Assembly: GCF_028769735.1 (NCBI RefSeq)
Contig: NC_088173.1
Coordinates: forward strand, 8,081,038-8,145,037
Length of the DNA stretch: 64,000 bases
Reading direction: 5' to 3'
Source of the DNA: Zonotrichia leucophrys gambelii
Taxonomy: Eukaryota; Chordata; Aves; Passeriformes; Passerellidae
Below are positions 50,901 through 64,000 of this stretch, in pieces. Position numbers and translations under genes: made by a program. Below the pieces are notes generated by a model. It was not told the origin of the DNA. It did not search any database and worked only from the letters and a program-made list of their open reading frames with translations. How positions within the stretch are numbered: position 1 is the first letter of the stretch; the number at the start of each line of letters is the position of its first letter.

Positions 50901-51769
50901 TTTTTGATCTATGAGTCTTTGTTCCCTATGCTCTGTCACACTGAATTCACAGCTTCTACCTCAGTAAAAATACCTCTTAAATAATGACATGAAAATGCTT
51001 CCCATCTCATTATTAGGTTTGAACTACTTAAGTGCAAGTAGTAGGGAGATTTTTAGTACACTTGAGAAACAAATCTATAAGAAACCAGCAGTTCATCAGT
51101 TCTGAGGCATTTATTCCTTCCCTTCAACCATTTTACTGCATAAGCTCCTTCTTAATTTCCTTTATAATTCTTGCCACTGGATAGTATTGACTGAATTTCT
51201 ACTTACTTGCTATTGTTTTCTTATCACTGTATATTTGCAAAACTCTTAATAAATAAACAGAAAGAAAGATAATGTGCAAGACATTCTAATAAAAGTCCCA
51301 GTATTATTCACATACATGAACGTTCTACTGAATTAAAATTTATGAGTCAAATATTTCACAGCCCCTATTTACCCAGGCTGTTTACACTAGCTGGTGTCTA
51401 TTAGTACTCCAAGACAATGTCCCTTCCAATTACATTTTATACCTTCACCTGTACTGTTCTAAATGACTGTCATTTCTCTGTTAAATCCAATTCTTTAAGC
51501 TCCCCTCTAATGGTTCTGTCCCCAAAGTATACCTCAGAGTTTCCCCTACTGGTGAACTTTGATTGACACAATAGGCAATTCTTCCTTGGCATATTTAAGG
51601 CTAACAATATTTAGGGCTAACTACTTGTCAAAATGATCTCATTAAGTGGAAACAATTATCAGACCTCTGAATAAAAGGTATTTTGCAACCCTTTGCTCAT
51701 ATATTTTCAATACCTCTTAACGTACAACCTGAAACAGTATTTGTTTGCCAAGGTCTTTTTATGTATATA

Positions 51770-52770
51770 TATTTCAGTTCTGTTTAATATCTTTCCAGTT
51801 CTGTTTAATATATTTCCCAAAGACCTCCCTGAGTGGATAGAAGACATCCTCAACAAGTTAGCACACAATGCCAGGTTGGGTGGGGGTGTTGATCTGCTGG
51901 AGGGCAGGAAGGCTCTGCAGAGGGATCTGGACAGGCTGGATTCATGGGCTAAGACCAGTAGTGTGAGGTTCAATAAGGCCAAGTGTCGGGTCCTGCCCTC
52001 AGGACACAACAACCCTGTGCAGTGCTACAGGCTGGGGGAAGAGGGTCTGGAAAGCTGCCCAGCAGAAAAAGACCTGGGGGTGCTGGTCAGCAGCAGCTGA
52101 ACATGAGCCAGATGTGCCCAGGTGGCCAAGCAGGCCAATGGCACCCTGGCCTGTGTCAGCAACAGTGTGGCCAGCAGGAGCAGGGAAGTGATTGTCCCCC
52201 TGTACTCAGCACTGGTGAGGCCACACCTCAAATCCTGTGTCCAGTTCTGGGCCTTTCACTGCAATAAAGACACTGAGGTGCTGCAGTGAGCCCAGAGAAG
52301 GCCAATGGAGCTGGGAAAGGCTCTGGAACATAAATCTTATGAGGAGTGGCTGAGGGGGCAGAGATTGTTTATCCTAGGAAAAAGAAAAAAAGAGGCTTGG
52401 GGAGACCTTATTGCTCTCTAGCACTGCCTGAAAAGAAGTTGTAGCCAGGTGGGGGTCACTCAATTCTCCCAGGTAACAAGGGACAGGATGAGAGAAAATG
52501 GCCTCAAGTTGCGCCAGGGGGGGTTTAGATTGGACATCAAGAAAAATTTCTTCTCTTAAAGGGTGGTCAAGCATTGAAACAGGCTGCTCAGGGAAGTGGT
52601 GGAGTCACCACCCCTGGGATTATTTAAATGATGTGTAGATGTAGCAATGAGGGACATGGTTTAGTGGTGGGTTTGGCAGTGCAGGCTTAATGGTTGGACC
52701 TGATGACTTAAGGGTCTTTACCAACAGAAATTATTCTTAAAATTTCTCATTTTGTGATTCTATATATGTG
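51770..52770 (+). mobile_element. 5'-truncated CR1 LINE, about 1 kb, with ORF2 3' part and tail
   Basis: It starts within ORF2 (TTCTGTTTAATATATTTCCC, equivalent to the CR1 'ctgttcaatatctttat' stretch). It then reads through [46 protein letters not shown] and, after a break, nucleotide sequence matching [17 protein letters not shown]. Next come the 3' UTR phrases 'cctcaagttgcgccagg' and 'ggtttagattggacatcaag', and a tail near TTTTGTGATTCTATA at 52750. The frame is open from about 51770 to 52100 and then disrupted by indels, so it is a dead copy. It lies antisense to SCFD2 within an intron. Confidence 0.95.
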
Positions 52771-54596
52771 CACATGTAGAACAGGTTTCATATAATGTCT
52801 GACCTTTGATTTCTTACCATTCTAATGTCAGCAAGCACATGCATACAGATAAATAATACTGAGAAATGAAATTATTACTGAACAAAGAGGTTTCACCTAG
52901 TGTTACAAAAGCTGATGTTTCTTAATATCCATATATATCAGTGGCTTAAGATTTTAATGGCCGTACCATTAATCGTAGCAAAGGAGAAATGTTGGCATTT
53001 TGTGGACTTTCCCCACTGTCAGCATAACAGCAGTGAAATATCTTACTTAAAGAGAATTTCCTTTCATGCTTCCACAACTGCACATTTTTTCATAAAAAGC
53101 TCAACCAGACTGAGACCTCAACCCACAACACAGAAAGAGGCAGAGAATGTATATACATTCATACTGCCTTTAGTAGGAGTCTATGAACCTGAGCTACTCT
53201 GTAACCACATTTCCCATATCAGGTCTTAGTGCAAGTCAGCACATCATGCTTTTGATTACACCAGGGTCTGGATTTTGCCATGTAATGAAGCTTTAGTTGC
53301 ATTAAATGTGACATTTCATTATCTCTGGAGCCATCAGAGACACGTAGTTCCAGATGAAAGTGACATGTAAAAGTCCTTCAGATTCTCATAATTCTGTCAA
53401 AATTGAATATTTTTTACCCAATTTCTCCTCAAAAAGTGTATGTGCTTAGAAGGAAGGAGAAAAATATTCCATCTGCTTCTGGGAACAGAGAAATTTTAAA
53501 TATTTTCAGCAGCTCTCTTGCTTATCTGTGCTTTAACACCTAGAAGTAGCTGGGAAGCTTAAATCCAGGTTTGAGATTAGGTAGGTATATATTTTACTGT
53601 GTCTGTTCAACATCAATTTTGATATGGCCAAGTCTTAAATGTTTTTAAAGCACACAGCTGTACCTTATGGATAATGGCACCTGAAATGCTTAGGAGCAGC
53701 TTGGAGGATCCCAGAACTGTGAAGCTTGAATCACTGCACCTACCTCCCACCTGGGGGTATTTCCAGTGTTTATGCACAGCCCAGGCAAACCGAGGCAGAA
53801 GCAATGACACAGCCTGCCCCAGAGCTCACAGAAGTTCATAGCAGCCCTCTGAGAAGATGCAGCTCTCATGTCCAGCTGCAGGCTGATGGCTCCTGAACTT
53901 CCCATGCCTTTGGGGGCTGCCCTGCCAAATGTTGGGATGGAACCTTCCTTGGACAGGAAGAATTTGTACTCCCATGGCTGCCTTCTGCCAGGTCTAGCAA
54001 GGAGGAAACACGGGCAGCAAAGCCACAGTCTTGCATGAAAGGGGTTCACTTCCTGCAGATTTTGTAAGGAATGGAAGGAAGCATTTTAAATATCAGCAAG
54101 GGAAGTGCAATTTCTTCCTGTACCAACAAAGGGTGCAGAGGAGATGAGTGACTTCTCCTGACAGGCCCCAATTCCATTCCTGCTGAAAGCAGAGACAATG
54201 TTGTCTTCTCTCTGCTCTTTCCAGTGGCATTGCTAGGCATAGTGTCACACAACATGCTCCAAGACCCCCTGCTCTGCTCAGGGAAGGCTCTACTTACCTC
54301 AAAAGGCAACTGGAAAAGGAAAAAAAAAAGAAATAAAAAGAAGACTGATTAATTAAGCCCAGCTCAGGAGATAGATCTATGAATTATTACAGTTCTGACC
54401 CCCACAGCAACACAAATCCTAGGATGTGCCAAGAACAAATTAGGCTGTCTGCAGCTGGGACTTCTCCCCAGAAAAATGGCCTTTTTTCTAGATATAAGAA
54501 ACAAGCAGCTTTGCCAATGCTGGAGAACACACAGATAAAGAGTCCCTCCTGGACGTCTCATTTGGAAAATTCAAGGCTTTAAGAGAATGAAGATAG

Positions 54597-54648
54597 TGTT
54601 GTTGTTGTTGGTTTTGTTTGGTTTTTCTTGTTTGTTAGTTTGTTTTGT
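54597..54648 (+). repeat. GTT/GTTT T-G-rich simple repeat
   Basis: Five GTT units pass into degenerate GTTT/TTTG units up to TTTTGTCTTTTGG. Confidence 0.88.
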
Positions 54649-57600
54649 CTTTTGGCAGGGGGAGGTTAAATTAACTACACAGCAAAAATAACAAACTGAA
54701 ATTCCACTAAGTTCATGGCCTTCCATTTCCATCACTGTGTATCAAACACATGATCCTGGGGGTTCCACAATGCTTTAAAACAAGAGGTGCTCCTACCTCG
54801 ACTGCACCCAGGTGTTCGTGGGCTCTGGGTGAAGAAAGCAATTTTAACATCACTCTCAAATATCCTGCTAATTTTCCAGTCTCATTTTGTCTGCCAGACA
54901 CAACTTTCCTTTCTCTTTCCAGAGCAAAATGAGATATATGTAAACAAAGAATGTGGGATTTGAGTTTCACTTCCAAAAGCAGCTCTTCAGCAGAATGAAT
55001 GAGAGGTAAAACATTAAATCCCAGGAGCCATTGGAGCCCCAGAGCTGCTTGAACATCCCTTAGAAAGAAACTGAAATAAGTTCTTCAGATTATACTTTTC
55101 TGTACACTGATAATCAAAGCATTTAGCTGCAGCGTAGAATTAATTTGAGCCAAAGTAAAATTTCAGCCATGGCCAGACTTGCAACCATAAAGAAAAATAT
55201 TAGTTCAAAAGTCATGGTACTTTTTAACTGCTGTGATTTGTGTCAAGCTATAATAAAGGGGCAGAATGTTTAGTTTTCCCAGGTTAATCTCTCTGTACTG
55301 CTACACAGGCGCATTGTTGATCCCTGGATTAATTTGTGGTGCTCCAGTATAACTTTGTAGGATGGCTGTTCTTGAGTAAGCTGTGCTGTGCTGGGGAAGT
55401 TCACTTGAGCAGAGATAACTCACGTTAAATCAGCTGTCAAAATAAAGCCAAAGAAATCTGAGAGTAGTGGTGCAATTTCCTAATATTATCTTCCTCACTC
55501 ATGTTTCATTCACCTCTGGGACTGTAATTGAGTTGCTACTCGGTGTAAACCCTTTGCTCTATGGTCCAAATGGGAGAAAGTGGCAAAGTCAATCTGTAAT
55601 ATCACACTTCAGCATGCCTGGAGAAATTGAACCACACTCACATTGAACAACTGTGACTATTTTTGGTATCCTGCTTGGGTTTTTTAAAATGTCCTAATTT
55701 CTAACCAGTTAGTAATCTAAAAGGGAATTTTCCATACTGACCTCTGGCCATTGTTTGTGTACAAGCCTTGGGAGATGGCTGTGGATGAAATACAAGCATA
55801 TTATCCAGAGGGTCTCAGCCAAAGACAGTTGATTGCCGGCACCTTCCTTACTCTGCTCACTGAGCACTAACATGTCAGAGTTAATTCTGCAGAAGCCACA
55901 TTGACTCTTCCCTCCAGCAGAACGGATCAGACACTGGTTTATTGGCTCCCTTGTCTGTTACAGAACATTACACCTCCAAAGCAGAGCAATGTCAATAGAA
56001 ACTGCTCGAGTCTGAATACAATCAGAATTTTCTTTCATTACTATTTATGTTTTAGCACCTGATGAAGAAAATTTTTGAAGAGAGTTGTTTAGAAGAGAAC
56101 AGTTTATTAAAAAAAATAGTTCTGCACTTTGGAGAAATGCTCAGTTAAAGAGTAACTTTGTCAAAAATGGAATACAAAAAATACGTTATTAAATCTGACA
56201 GTACTGATGAACCTAAGGAAAACAAAAAATTATAGGATTGTTTAGCACAGTGAGAAATAAGCTTGGAGAATGGAGTTTCTTCCACTCAGTATACAAAGGA
56301 TATCACTGTTTTAAGCCTTCCATTTTACCCCTGAAACAGGCAGTCTTTTACTAGATAAATGGCATCCTTCACTAAATTATTTGTTCCTCTAAACTCTCTG
56401 CAGCCAAATAAATAACATTAGAGCTTTACTTTGCTTAATGCTGGTAGGGAGAATCATCTGCGTAATTTAATTCATCTGAGTTATTCAGTGATTTCTGAAC
56501 TAGCATTTAAAAATTGGAAAAAAGGCTTCAAAAAGCAATTTAAATTTTGAATTCTTTCATTGGCTTTGGCACATCTCAGGTTCATGTTTTCAGTCTCTTT
56601 TCCCAGCCACAAGAAATACCAACTTATTGTTCTTCTCAGGTAGTAGGTTAAACTCAGCTGCTGGAGTTTGAAGTGGAAGACCAAAACCTGTCAGACATGG
56701 CCAAGGGGTGAGGGGAAGAGTTATGATCATTTATGACTGACACTGAGCCTGCCACCAAACTAAATGGCACCAGGCTCATTTCTTCCAACAACCTGGACCT
56801 GAGAAAGGCTGATAGAAAATGTTCTTTTTTTCCATGCCCAGAATCCTTAAACAAATGATTTTTTCCCACATCCCTCTTGTGTTTCTAACCCCATTTTGAC
56901 AAAGCTATGGAGTGGATATCGGAGCACCAGGCTGTCTCTGCTCACTGAAGATTGCCCCAGCAGCTGAACGACATTTGTGTCCACACATGCCCTTGATTCA
57001 CACTTGCACTGGAGCAAAACCACCTTGCAGTTCCTGTTGTGCACTGTGCAAGGTTTCACAAGGCACAGCCAAAGAGTCCTCCTCGTACATTCAAGCAAAA
57101 ACGCCCCCAAGACTTTTACAGCAAGTAAGACGATCTCTTTCCTCTGAGAGTGGCATGTCTGCAGATATTCAATTCCACCCAATAAATGGAAACCATATGA
57201 ACATAAGGCAAAGAAAAGTGCAGCTAGTTTTCACTGCACCCTTTCCACCAAACACCCCTCCAATCTTTCCATGGGGAAAGCTTCTTCTGTAGTTGTCAGA
57301 CCTGTTCATGGCTTGGGATCATGCCAGTACAGATGTGGCCCCTTTTGTAGGTCCCTGAATAGTTGTCAAATCTCTCTTTTACTCTGTCCTTTTTTCCCCT
57401 GGTTTCTGTACTTTGCATATTTATTTTCCTTCTCAGACTTTCCTAAAGGTTTAATTTTCTCTCTGTGGATTTTGCCAGGTCTCCCAGTGCTGGTACCTAA
57501 TCAAGTTTAAGGTATCTGAGCTCTTTTACTTCAGGGAATGCCAGTCACAGCTGTCACTGCTCTTTAGGGAAACCGTGCAATTCCAAGAGGTCAAAACCCA

Positions 57601-60600
57601 GCCAGCAGCAAGAGTCCAACACCAGCCTTCTAGTGCCTAAACGGCAAACACCCAGAAAAATTACCTCCTAGCCCTGAGAGATGTGCCTCTGGTCACTCAC
57701 ACAATAATGACTGCAGGAAAGAGGTAGAGAGCATCTTTTCCAGTGGCTAACCCTGCAAGAGGTGCCTTACAGTACAGGTACTGCAGTACATCTCCTCACT
57801 TGCAGAGCTATTAACATAAATATAGTGGGAGATGCTATGCCTGGAGCTCAGACTTCAACTGTTTGCACACAGGTCCACAATGTTCTGAAATGTAAATAAT
57901 ACCCAAACAGCTCTAAATTACTGACTTAGGAAAGTTGGGATGTTGTACCAAAGGAAGCACTGTGCTCTACATGACCTATACTGCTGTTCTTTAATCCTCT
58001 ACAGAAAGCAGCCAGCCAGGACAGCTAGCCCTTTGTTACTACCTAGCACAACTGCACTTATGTTACTAGCTAATTTTCAGCTGCTCTTACAACTTCATCT
58101 GGCAAGATATACAGCCACATTTCTGGAATTAGTTTTAGCTGTACAGTGGGATCCTGCCTTCACCAAAAGGTGCTGCTGACTGACTGAGTTGGGCACTGCC
58201 CAGGGACTGGAGAGGAAACATGCCTCGCCTATCAAGCTCACTTACTCAGGCAGAGATGTCCTTTAAATAAGAAATCTGTAGGCAGTTGTCCTTCCCAATT
58301 TGCATGGTTGTCATCTTTCCTGTTGTGTTTTCATTTGCTTGTCCCTACCAGACAAAAGACCTGCTCTCCCTTCTCCTGAAGTCAGTGGGAATTCTGCCAT
58401 CAATTCCAGCAGTAGCTGGACTGGGGCCAAAATGTTAGCGACTCCACTTCCCCTTAAGTCATTCACAAACAATACTTCTTTGATTACACACCGAGCCTGA
58501 GGGGTCCCAGTTATCTTCTAACCCTGTCCTTTATATCTCCAGTATCTATGGATTCCATAGTGCAGGCAGGAACTGTTTGAATAGAAGGGCCTTAATCATC
58601 AAAAGTACTTTTCTTCCTCAGCTGTGTTTTTTCTCAAAGGGAGTTTGTTGCTAATTCCTATGGGAATGAGATGGGGAAAAATGAAAAGGAAATGACACCA
58701 CTTTAAAGAGAAGCTAAACCAAAGAAACCCCCAGAAAGATACTTTCTGACATTTGAGTACTAATGTACCTATGATCAAATACACTAGGAGAAAAAATATC
58801 CTGGTCACATTGGAAATGGCAACTTTTGAAATTATACTGGATGCACAGATGATACAAGCCACAAGGGTAACCTTGGCTAGATTTTCAAGGTGGTTTGCAA
58901 TAGAGGGCAGTGAATAAGAAGAAAAGGGAACATATTTATTTAGGTAACTGCACAGAATAACAAGTCCAAAATAGCTTCAATTGATTCTGAGTATCTTAGA
59001 CTTCTAAATAGTAATTGCGTTGTCCTTTAATTAGACACTGTGATTGCTATACTCTTCAATAAAGAGAAGGGATACCTAGACATTTAGTTTTTTTGCTACA
59101 GAGGGAAACACCACACTATGTATGGTTATGCCTTACAGATGGCACTTGGTAAAGCATGAAATGACAACAGGAAGTAATCAGTCTGACTCAGAAGACTAAC
59201 ATAGGATTCTGTCCAAACTGAATCTTGCAAAAAATATTCTTGCAACTGCAGAACTGAGGATAGTATTGGCGCTGAGGTTAGTATTATTTGTAAAAACACA
59301 AAGGAATATTGATTCTGCTGCGTAGCTGTAGAGCTTTACTCCAATTTAGACACACAGCAGATTTCCTACACTTCAGATGAAATATATTATTAACTGTCCA
59401 AATAGGACAGATGAGAATTTGGTTTTGGTTTTGCAAAATGTGCATGCAGTGAGGGTGATATGACAGCTGCACTAAGCAATATTATAGCTCTCCAAAAGGC
59501 TGGGTGGGCATTACAAGAGAGGAAAAAGTACATTCAGAAAGAGTCACTGTATTTTACTCTTCCACCAACAGCAGGTGAATAAATTAATAGATTCAATATA
59601 AAATCAACTTACAATATTACTAGGTTGTCTGTTTGAATTAAAAAGGCTGGGTACTGCAAGGCATCATATTTTATTGGCTTTCTCTGATTAGATATTCTTA
59701 GAGTGACTTCCAAAACTATGCTGATTTGGGCCCCAAATATTTTGTTGACAAATTTTGTACATGACATAATATTTGGGCTACTATATGAAATCATGAATGA
59801 ATAATGTCAAAATACGAATTTTTTATTTCATGCATGCAGGCCTTATTAAATATATGCCACACTGCTGGAATGGTGGCCTTTCACAGCATACTTCAAGAAG
59901 AAGGAGGCAAAGTATGCTAATTGGCAAAGGAAATTCTTAATGAAGAAGGACCAGCATGTTATATTTCTATCTGGCACACAAAGTTAAGGATTTAACTTTC
60001 ACATAATAGGAATGTTTTAGGAAAACCATCAGCACATCCAACCTGACTCTTTTGTAAGATTCCACTGTGATATGCAGAATTAGAAGGGAAGAGTGTAAAG
60101 AAAAAACAAGCAATCCAGGCTCTAAAAATGACTGTGAGGGTAAATAACTGTCTGTACAGAGATGGTTGAGGCTACACAAGCACATCCAGCAGCTGGACTT
60201 TTTTTTTACCCAATATTCACTTTGGTACCATATAAAAACAACCATCTCTTAAGTAATTCCTCAGAAAGGTTGTGGGATCTTACTCTTCCTGTTTGTATTC
60301 ACTGAAACAGAGCCACTGAGGGGATTTTTATATCATTGGTCTCCCTAGGATGGAGAGTGGTAAACATGGAGGAGTGCAAGCTCACTTGTTCGATGTATTT
60401 GCAGAAGACTGTGAATGCCCAAAGAGCACAGCAAATCCTGCCCAGCTGCAGTCACCTGGTGACACTGCAACACATCTCAGCTGGGCTTTCTACTCTGGGC
60501 TAAAATACAGGGCACTGCAGGAAAGGTTCTGAGATGGACTATGGGAAGGAAACCCCATAGCTCACATTCAAATCAGCTGTGTGCCAATACTGCAGATTTG

Positions 60601-63600
60601 GTGGTGGGACGGGGTTTGCTTGTGATCACTGCCAGCCAGGAAGGGTGTATTTCTTCATCCCTCAGCCTCTGCAGAGCAATGCAGGTACGTGGCTGCACGG
60701 TTTGCACACAAAGGGAGTCAATGGAACAGCAGGTTAGTGGGTTGCACAAAACCAGCTCCTGAGCTCTAATCCTGGTGGTGGTAGCGCTGTTAACCACACA
60801 GGGTGGCCTGGGGCAGACCTATTGGCTTGACACATCTGGGAGAAAGCAAAGGCTTTCATGGAGGCTGTGTGTGCTCTACCCAACTTACCTTTTTACTGCA
60901 CATTTTAAAATATCACACACCTGATTTGCCTACTGCCAGATCTCTTTCACATGAGTTGAAGAAAAAAAAGGCCTGAAGTTTGATCTATGCTCATTCACAG
61001 CCACTTCAAACTAGTGACAGAGGTGTCACTGCCTGGGAACAAAGTATGAGAGTCACATTCAACATGTGATCCTTCCAGGCACGCTTCCAAACCTACCACT
61101 ACCTTTTACTGCTTCTTAGCAAGACTTATGACTAATGAGGTGGGTTTGTTACTAGAAAGCATTTCTATCCTTAGGAGTTTCAAAACAGATCTGTATCTGA
61201 ATAAGGAAGTATGTAAATTTGGTTATTTTAATAATTATGAAAGCTGAGCTACGAATAATCCTGAACAAAGCCAGGCAGATTGTAGGCTGTACAGGACTTT
61301 CAAAATGGCAAGAAGCATTAGCCCTGCAGAAACCCAGCACTGCTATTTATGCTAAGTAATGATTAATTTATTAAAGAGATTACAGCAATAAAACTTACCT
61401 GCTTGTTTATCCAATGTTTACCCACTTATTTTCAAAGGTGAAAAGATTTTGTTTTGTTTTCCAAACAGCCCATGTAAATTATTTATTAGATATTATATGT
61501 CATATCCATGTTACCTGTTATATTATAAATGTACTACATTGCCAAGGATTTGAGACATGCTGCTGTACAGGATGCTGTTGCTGTTGAACGCAAAGGCTGA
61601 TTTCAGATGTCAAAACATGATTAGGCCATCTTTCAGTCCAACAGGAATTATTTTTTCCATATCATATTTCATTTTGATTCCTAACCACTGGCATAAGCCT
61701 CATGTCAATGAGCATGCCATCTTCCACATTCCTCCACACTTCCCTCCTTCAAACTGAATATACCAGTGTGACAGACTTACTGTTGGGAAAAATCCCCATG
61801 TGACTATGTGATTACTTTAATTTGTCAAGGCCTAACATGTGATTTGGGCCTCTGGGAATATTATTACAATCAATCCTGCAAGAAGACTGTGCATATGGAA
61901 GGTGGATTTGCATACGTCAAAAGTTAATTTCCTCTATAGTCACTCAATTTGATCTTGGGGAAGCACTCCAGAGTATGTTAAAGACAATGTTCTAATGGAA
62001 AGTTATCATCTAGCTGTAGAACTCTCTGTGATAAACAGTATATAAATTAACTCAAGTATTTACATTGCATTTCTGCAGAAGTTAACATTTCTGTCCTAAG
62101 GCTCCATTTATGCTGGTTGTAGTTCAGAAGTTGAAGACCAAAACACCTTCATGAAAACAAAATTATGGTAAAAATTACGAGCATGTTTCTAGAAGGAAAA
62201 CACGTCAACAGGAAGACATTTTACTGAAGCCCCAAATGCTTGTCTGCTGTTTTAGAGTGATAAATATTTTATGATTACTCACATATAAATTTTCCTAAGC
62301 TGGACAATGGAAGACATGAAAAAGTGGCTACAATTTCACATTTCTACTTTGACACTTAGGACAACTTAATTTCTATTACTGAAACACTATTACACAAACT
62401 ACACTTGCTGTAAAATCTTCATGCTACATCCACTGTGCACCTTATGAATTTCACTACAACTTCACATAAAAAAACAACAAAAAATTCTGATTCCTTTCAT
62501 AATAATAGCAAATAGTTCCAGCTTTCCACAGCTGCAGAAGTTTGCTGTCCCTAGAGATTTGTCATGGTACAGCTCTTGCTTCCAATCTAAACAGTGACAT
62601 AGTGGCCATGATTTATAGCTTGCAGGGGCTTGATTAGGGGACAGCACACTACTGAGCAAATAATAAAGAACTTTTAATGTGCAGCAGGACTTTTAATCTT
62701 TACACTCCCACAAAAAAATAAAAAAAAAAATTCTGGCCCAAAGGGAAACAGGAGCTGCTATTTAAGACTTCTCTTCTTCTGTTGTTAGGTTTCAATAGAA
62801 AAGATCATCCATAAATGAGACTGGCTCTTTTAACAACCTCATCCTTATGATTTTAAATGGTAAACATCTGCACTATTAACAGTAACAGAATGGCAAAACT
62901 TGCATGATAGCAGAGAAGAATAATTAAAAGGCTTAGCATCAGACTAAAAATGACTCTCAGGTAAAATTGACAGTTTTCTGTATAGAATTATTAAGAAATA
63001 AATAGTGAGAAGAAAAATTAAAACCATGATAATTTATTTTAAAAGAGAGTGAACTGATATATGAAAGGAACACTTGTATTTCTGTGTTCAAGCAAAATGT
63101 CTTTATCAGCATCAAGAATAAAAAACACTGCGATGCCTTTTTGTTGTTTGCATTGAATTTGCCTAAGCAGAATCGAAATGGCAACTGCATAAAAATTCCT
63201 GCATTTTAATTTTCTGTTAAAACAAGGCTTAAAACAGCCTACAGAACAATATAAAATTACATTTAGTGGATTGTTGATGTTTTGAAATTTAATTAGCTGC
63301 CATTCAAATATAGCAATTTCATTTTGAGAAAGTTAAATCTATTGCATGGGATTTGAGTAGTAATAGAGTGATCTCAGCTTTCTCCAATAAAATAATATAT
63401 TAAATGAGTGCAAAGAGCATGTATTCTAACTGTTAGTTTCTATCATTTTATGATAAACTTTTCACTGTGAGGTGGAATGAGACACCAAGAGTTTAAGGTC
63501 TGTATTTCTGAAAATGCCTGGCTTCATATGCATGGTGATTTTTGGATTTCTGTTTAAAACACTGGCAGCTATGAAAAACGAAAACCACAATGATGCTGTA

Positions 63601-64000
63601 TGGATTCACCACTTGACAGAGATCTTAAGCCACAAATACAAATGGTACATGAAAATTTTATGAGTTAGGGGGTCCAACAGTGAAATATTTGCAAGTGTTA
63701 CTATTTCTCTTTCTGCAACTGTAGGGATATATCTGGTAGAATACAGACTAAAAAAAAGCCATGTTCAAACCCTTAGCTACAATGCTAATTCTGAATATAC
63801 AGCTTAAAAGTATCATTATCGCATATGTTACTTATTAAGTAAAAAGCCTGAAGCTATTTGTTTGTCTACATTTAATCTGATAGTCTATTTTTCCCCCCAA
63901 TAAACTAGTTTTTAACAGTCAGATTCTCCAGTATCTTTGTTCTCTGATAGCAGAATTCAGGTTTGGAGAATTGTTTCATTTTCTGCAATTTGGAGCCTTC

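Larger units (their letters stand above)
28485..64000 (-). other. SCFD2 upstream intron(s), running off the right edge
   Basis: No open frame in this 35-kb stretch resembles the SCFD2 region that should precede the exon at 28484, or any other protein family I know except CR1. The human gene also has very large introns. A short diverged exon could have been missed by eye. Apart from the listed repeats the sequence is AT-rich and unremarkable. Confidence 0.7.

Noticed and set aside
51693..52100. Open frame of 135 codons as a possible host gene
   Set aside because: From about 51770 it is CR1 ORF2; the upstream codons are AT-rich flank. The frame breaks downstream.
1..64000. CRISPR arrays, operons, tRNA or rRNA genes, retroviral genes or a novel defence-type system
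   Set aside because: None of the required repeats, spacing, clusters or motifs are present. The window is ordinary vertebrate genic and intronic DNA.

Overview
The window looks like vertebrate nuclear DNA from a bird. It has two intron-containing genes with close vertebrate relatives, one CpG-island promoter in an otherwise AT-rich background, and dispersed repeats that are all CR1-type LINE fragments ending in the avian 'gattctatgattc' tail. I see no Alu, L1 or B-type SINE sequence. The species cannot be fixed from the sequence alone. There are no bacterial, plasmid, phage or CRISPR features, and I recognise no viral gene.

Layout, left to right. From 1 to about 7.75 kb is intergenic DNA with no recognised gene; its right-hand 2 kb is pyrimidine-biased on the + strand. 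From about 7.86 to 9.0 kb is a GC-rich island holding a GGGCA pentamer array, a 12-bp minisatellite, two GC boxes and the first two exons of RASL11B. RASL11B (+ strand, four coding exons, 8431-11169, 241 codons) is complete, and its likely poly(A) signal is at 12264. A gap of about 3 kb follows to the stop codon of SCFD2, which lies on the opposite strand, so the two genes converge tail to tail. The last four coding exons of SCFD2 are at 15291-15383, 19389-19508, 24734-24868 and 28339-28484. Everything from 28485 to the right edge (over 35 kb) appears to be a single SCFD2 intron, or more than one intron with an exon I could not recognise. It carries CR1 relics, including one about 1 kb long at 51.77-52.77 kb and an older, diverged one at 40.6-41.6 kb.

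The convergent RASL11B/SCFD2 arrangement matches the order I recall for human 4q12, which supports the orthology calls. The gene products act separately: RASL11B is a small atypical Ras-like GTPase without a prenylation motif, and SCFD2 is a Sec1/Munc18-family protein associated with vesicle trafficking.

I did not find a previously undescribed system. The points most worth checking are a non-canonical GC-AG intron in SCFD2, G-quadruplex-capable and minisatellite sequence at the RASL11B promoter with an in-frame 137-codon open extension, and the old CR1 relic in the SCFD2 intron.
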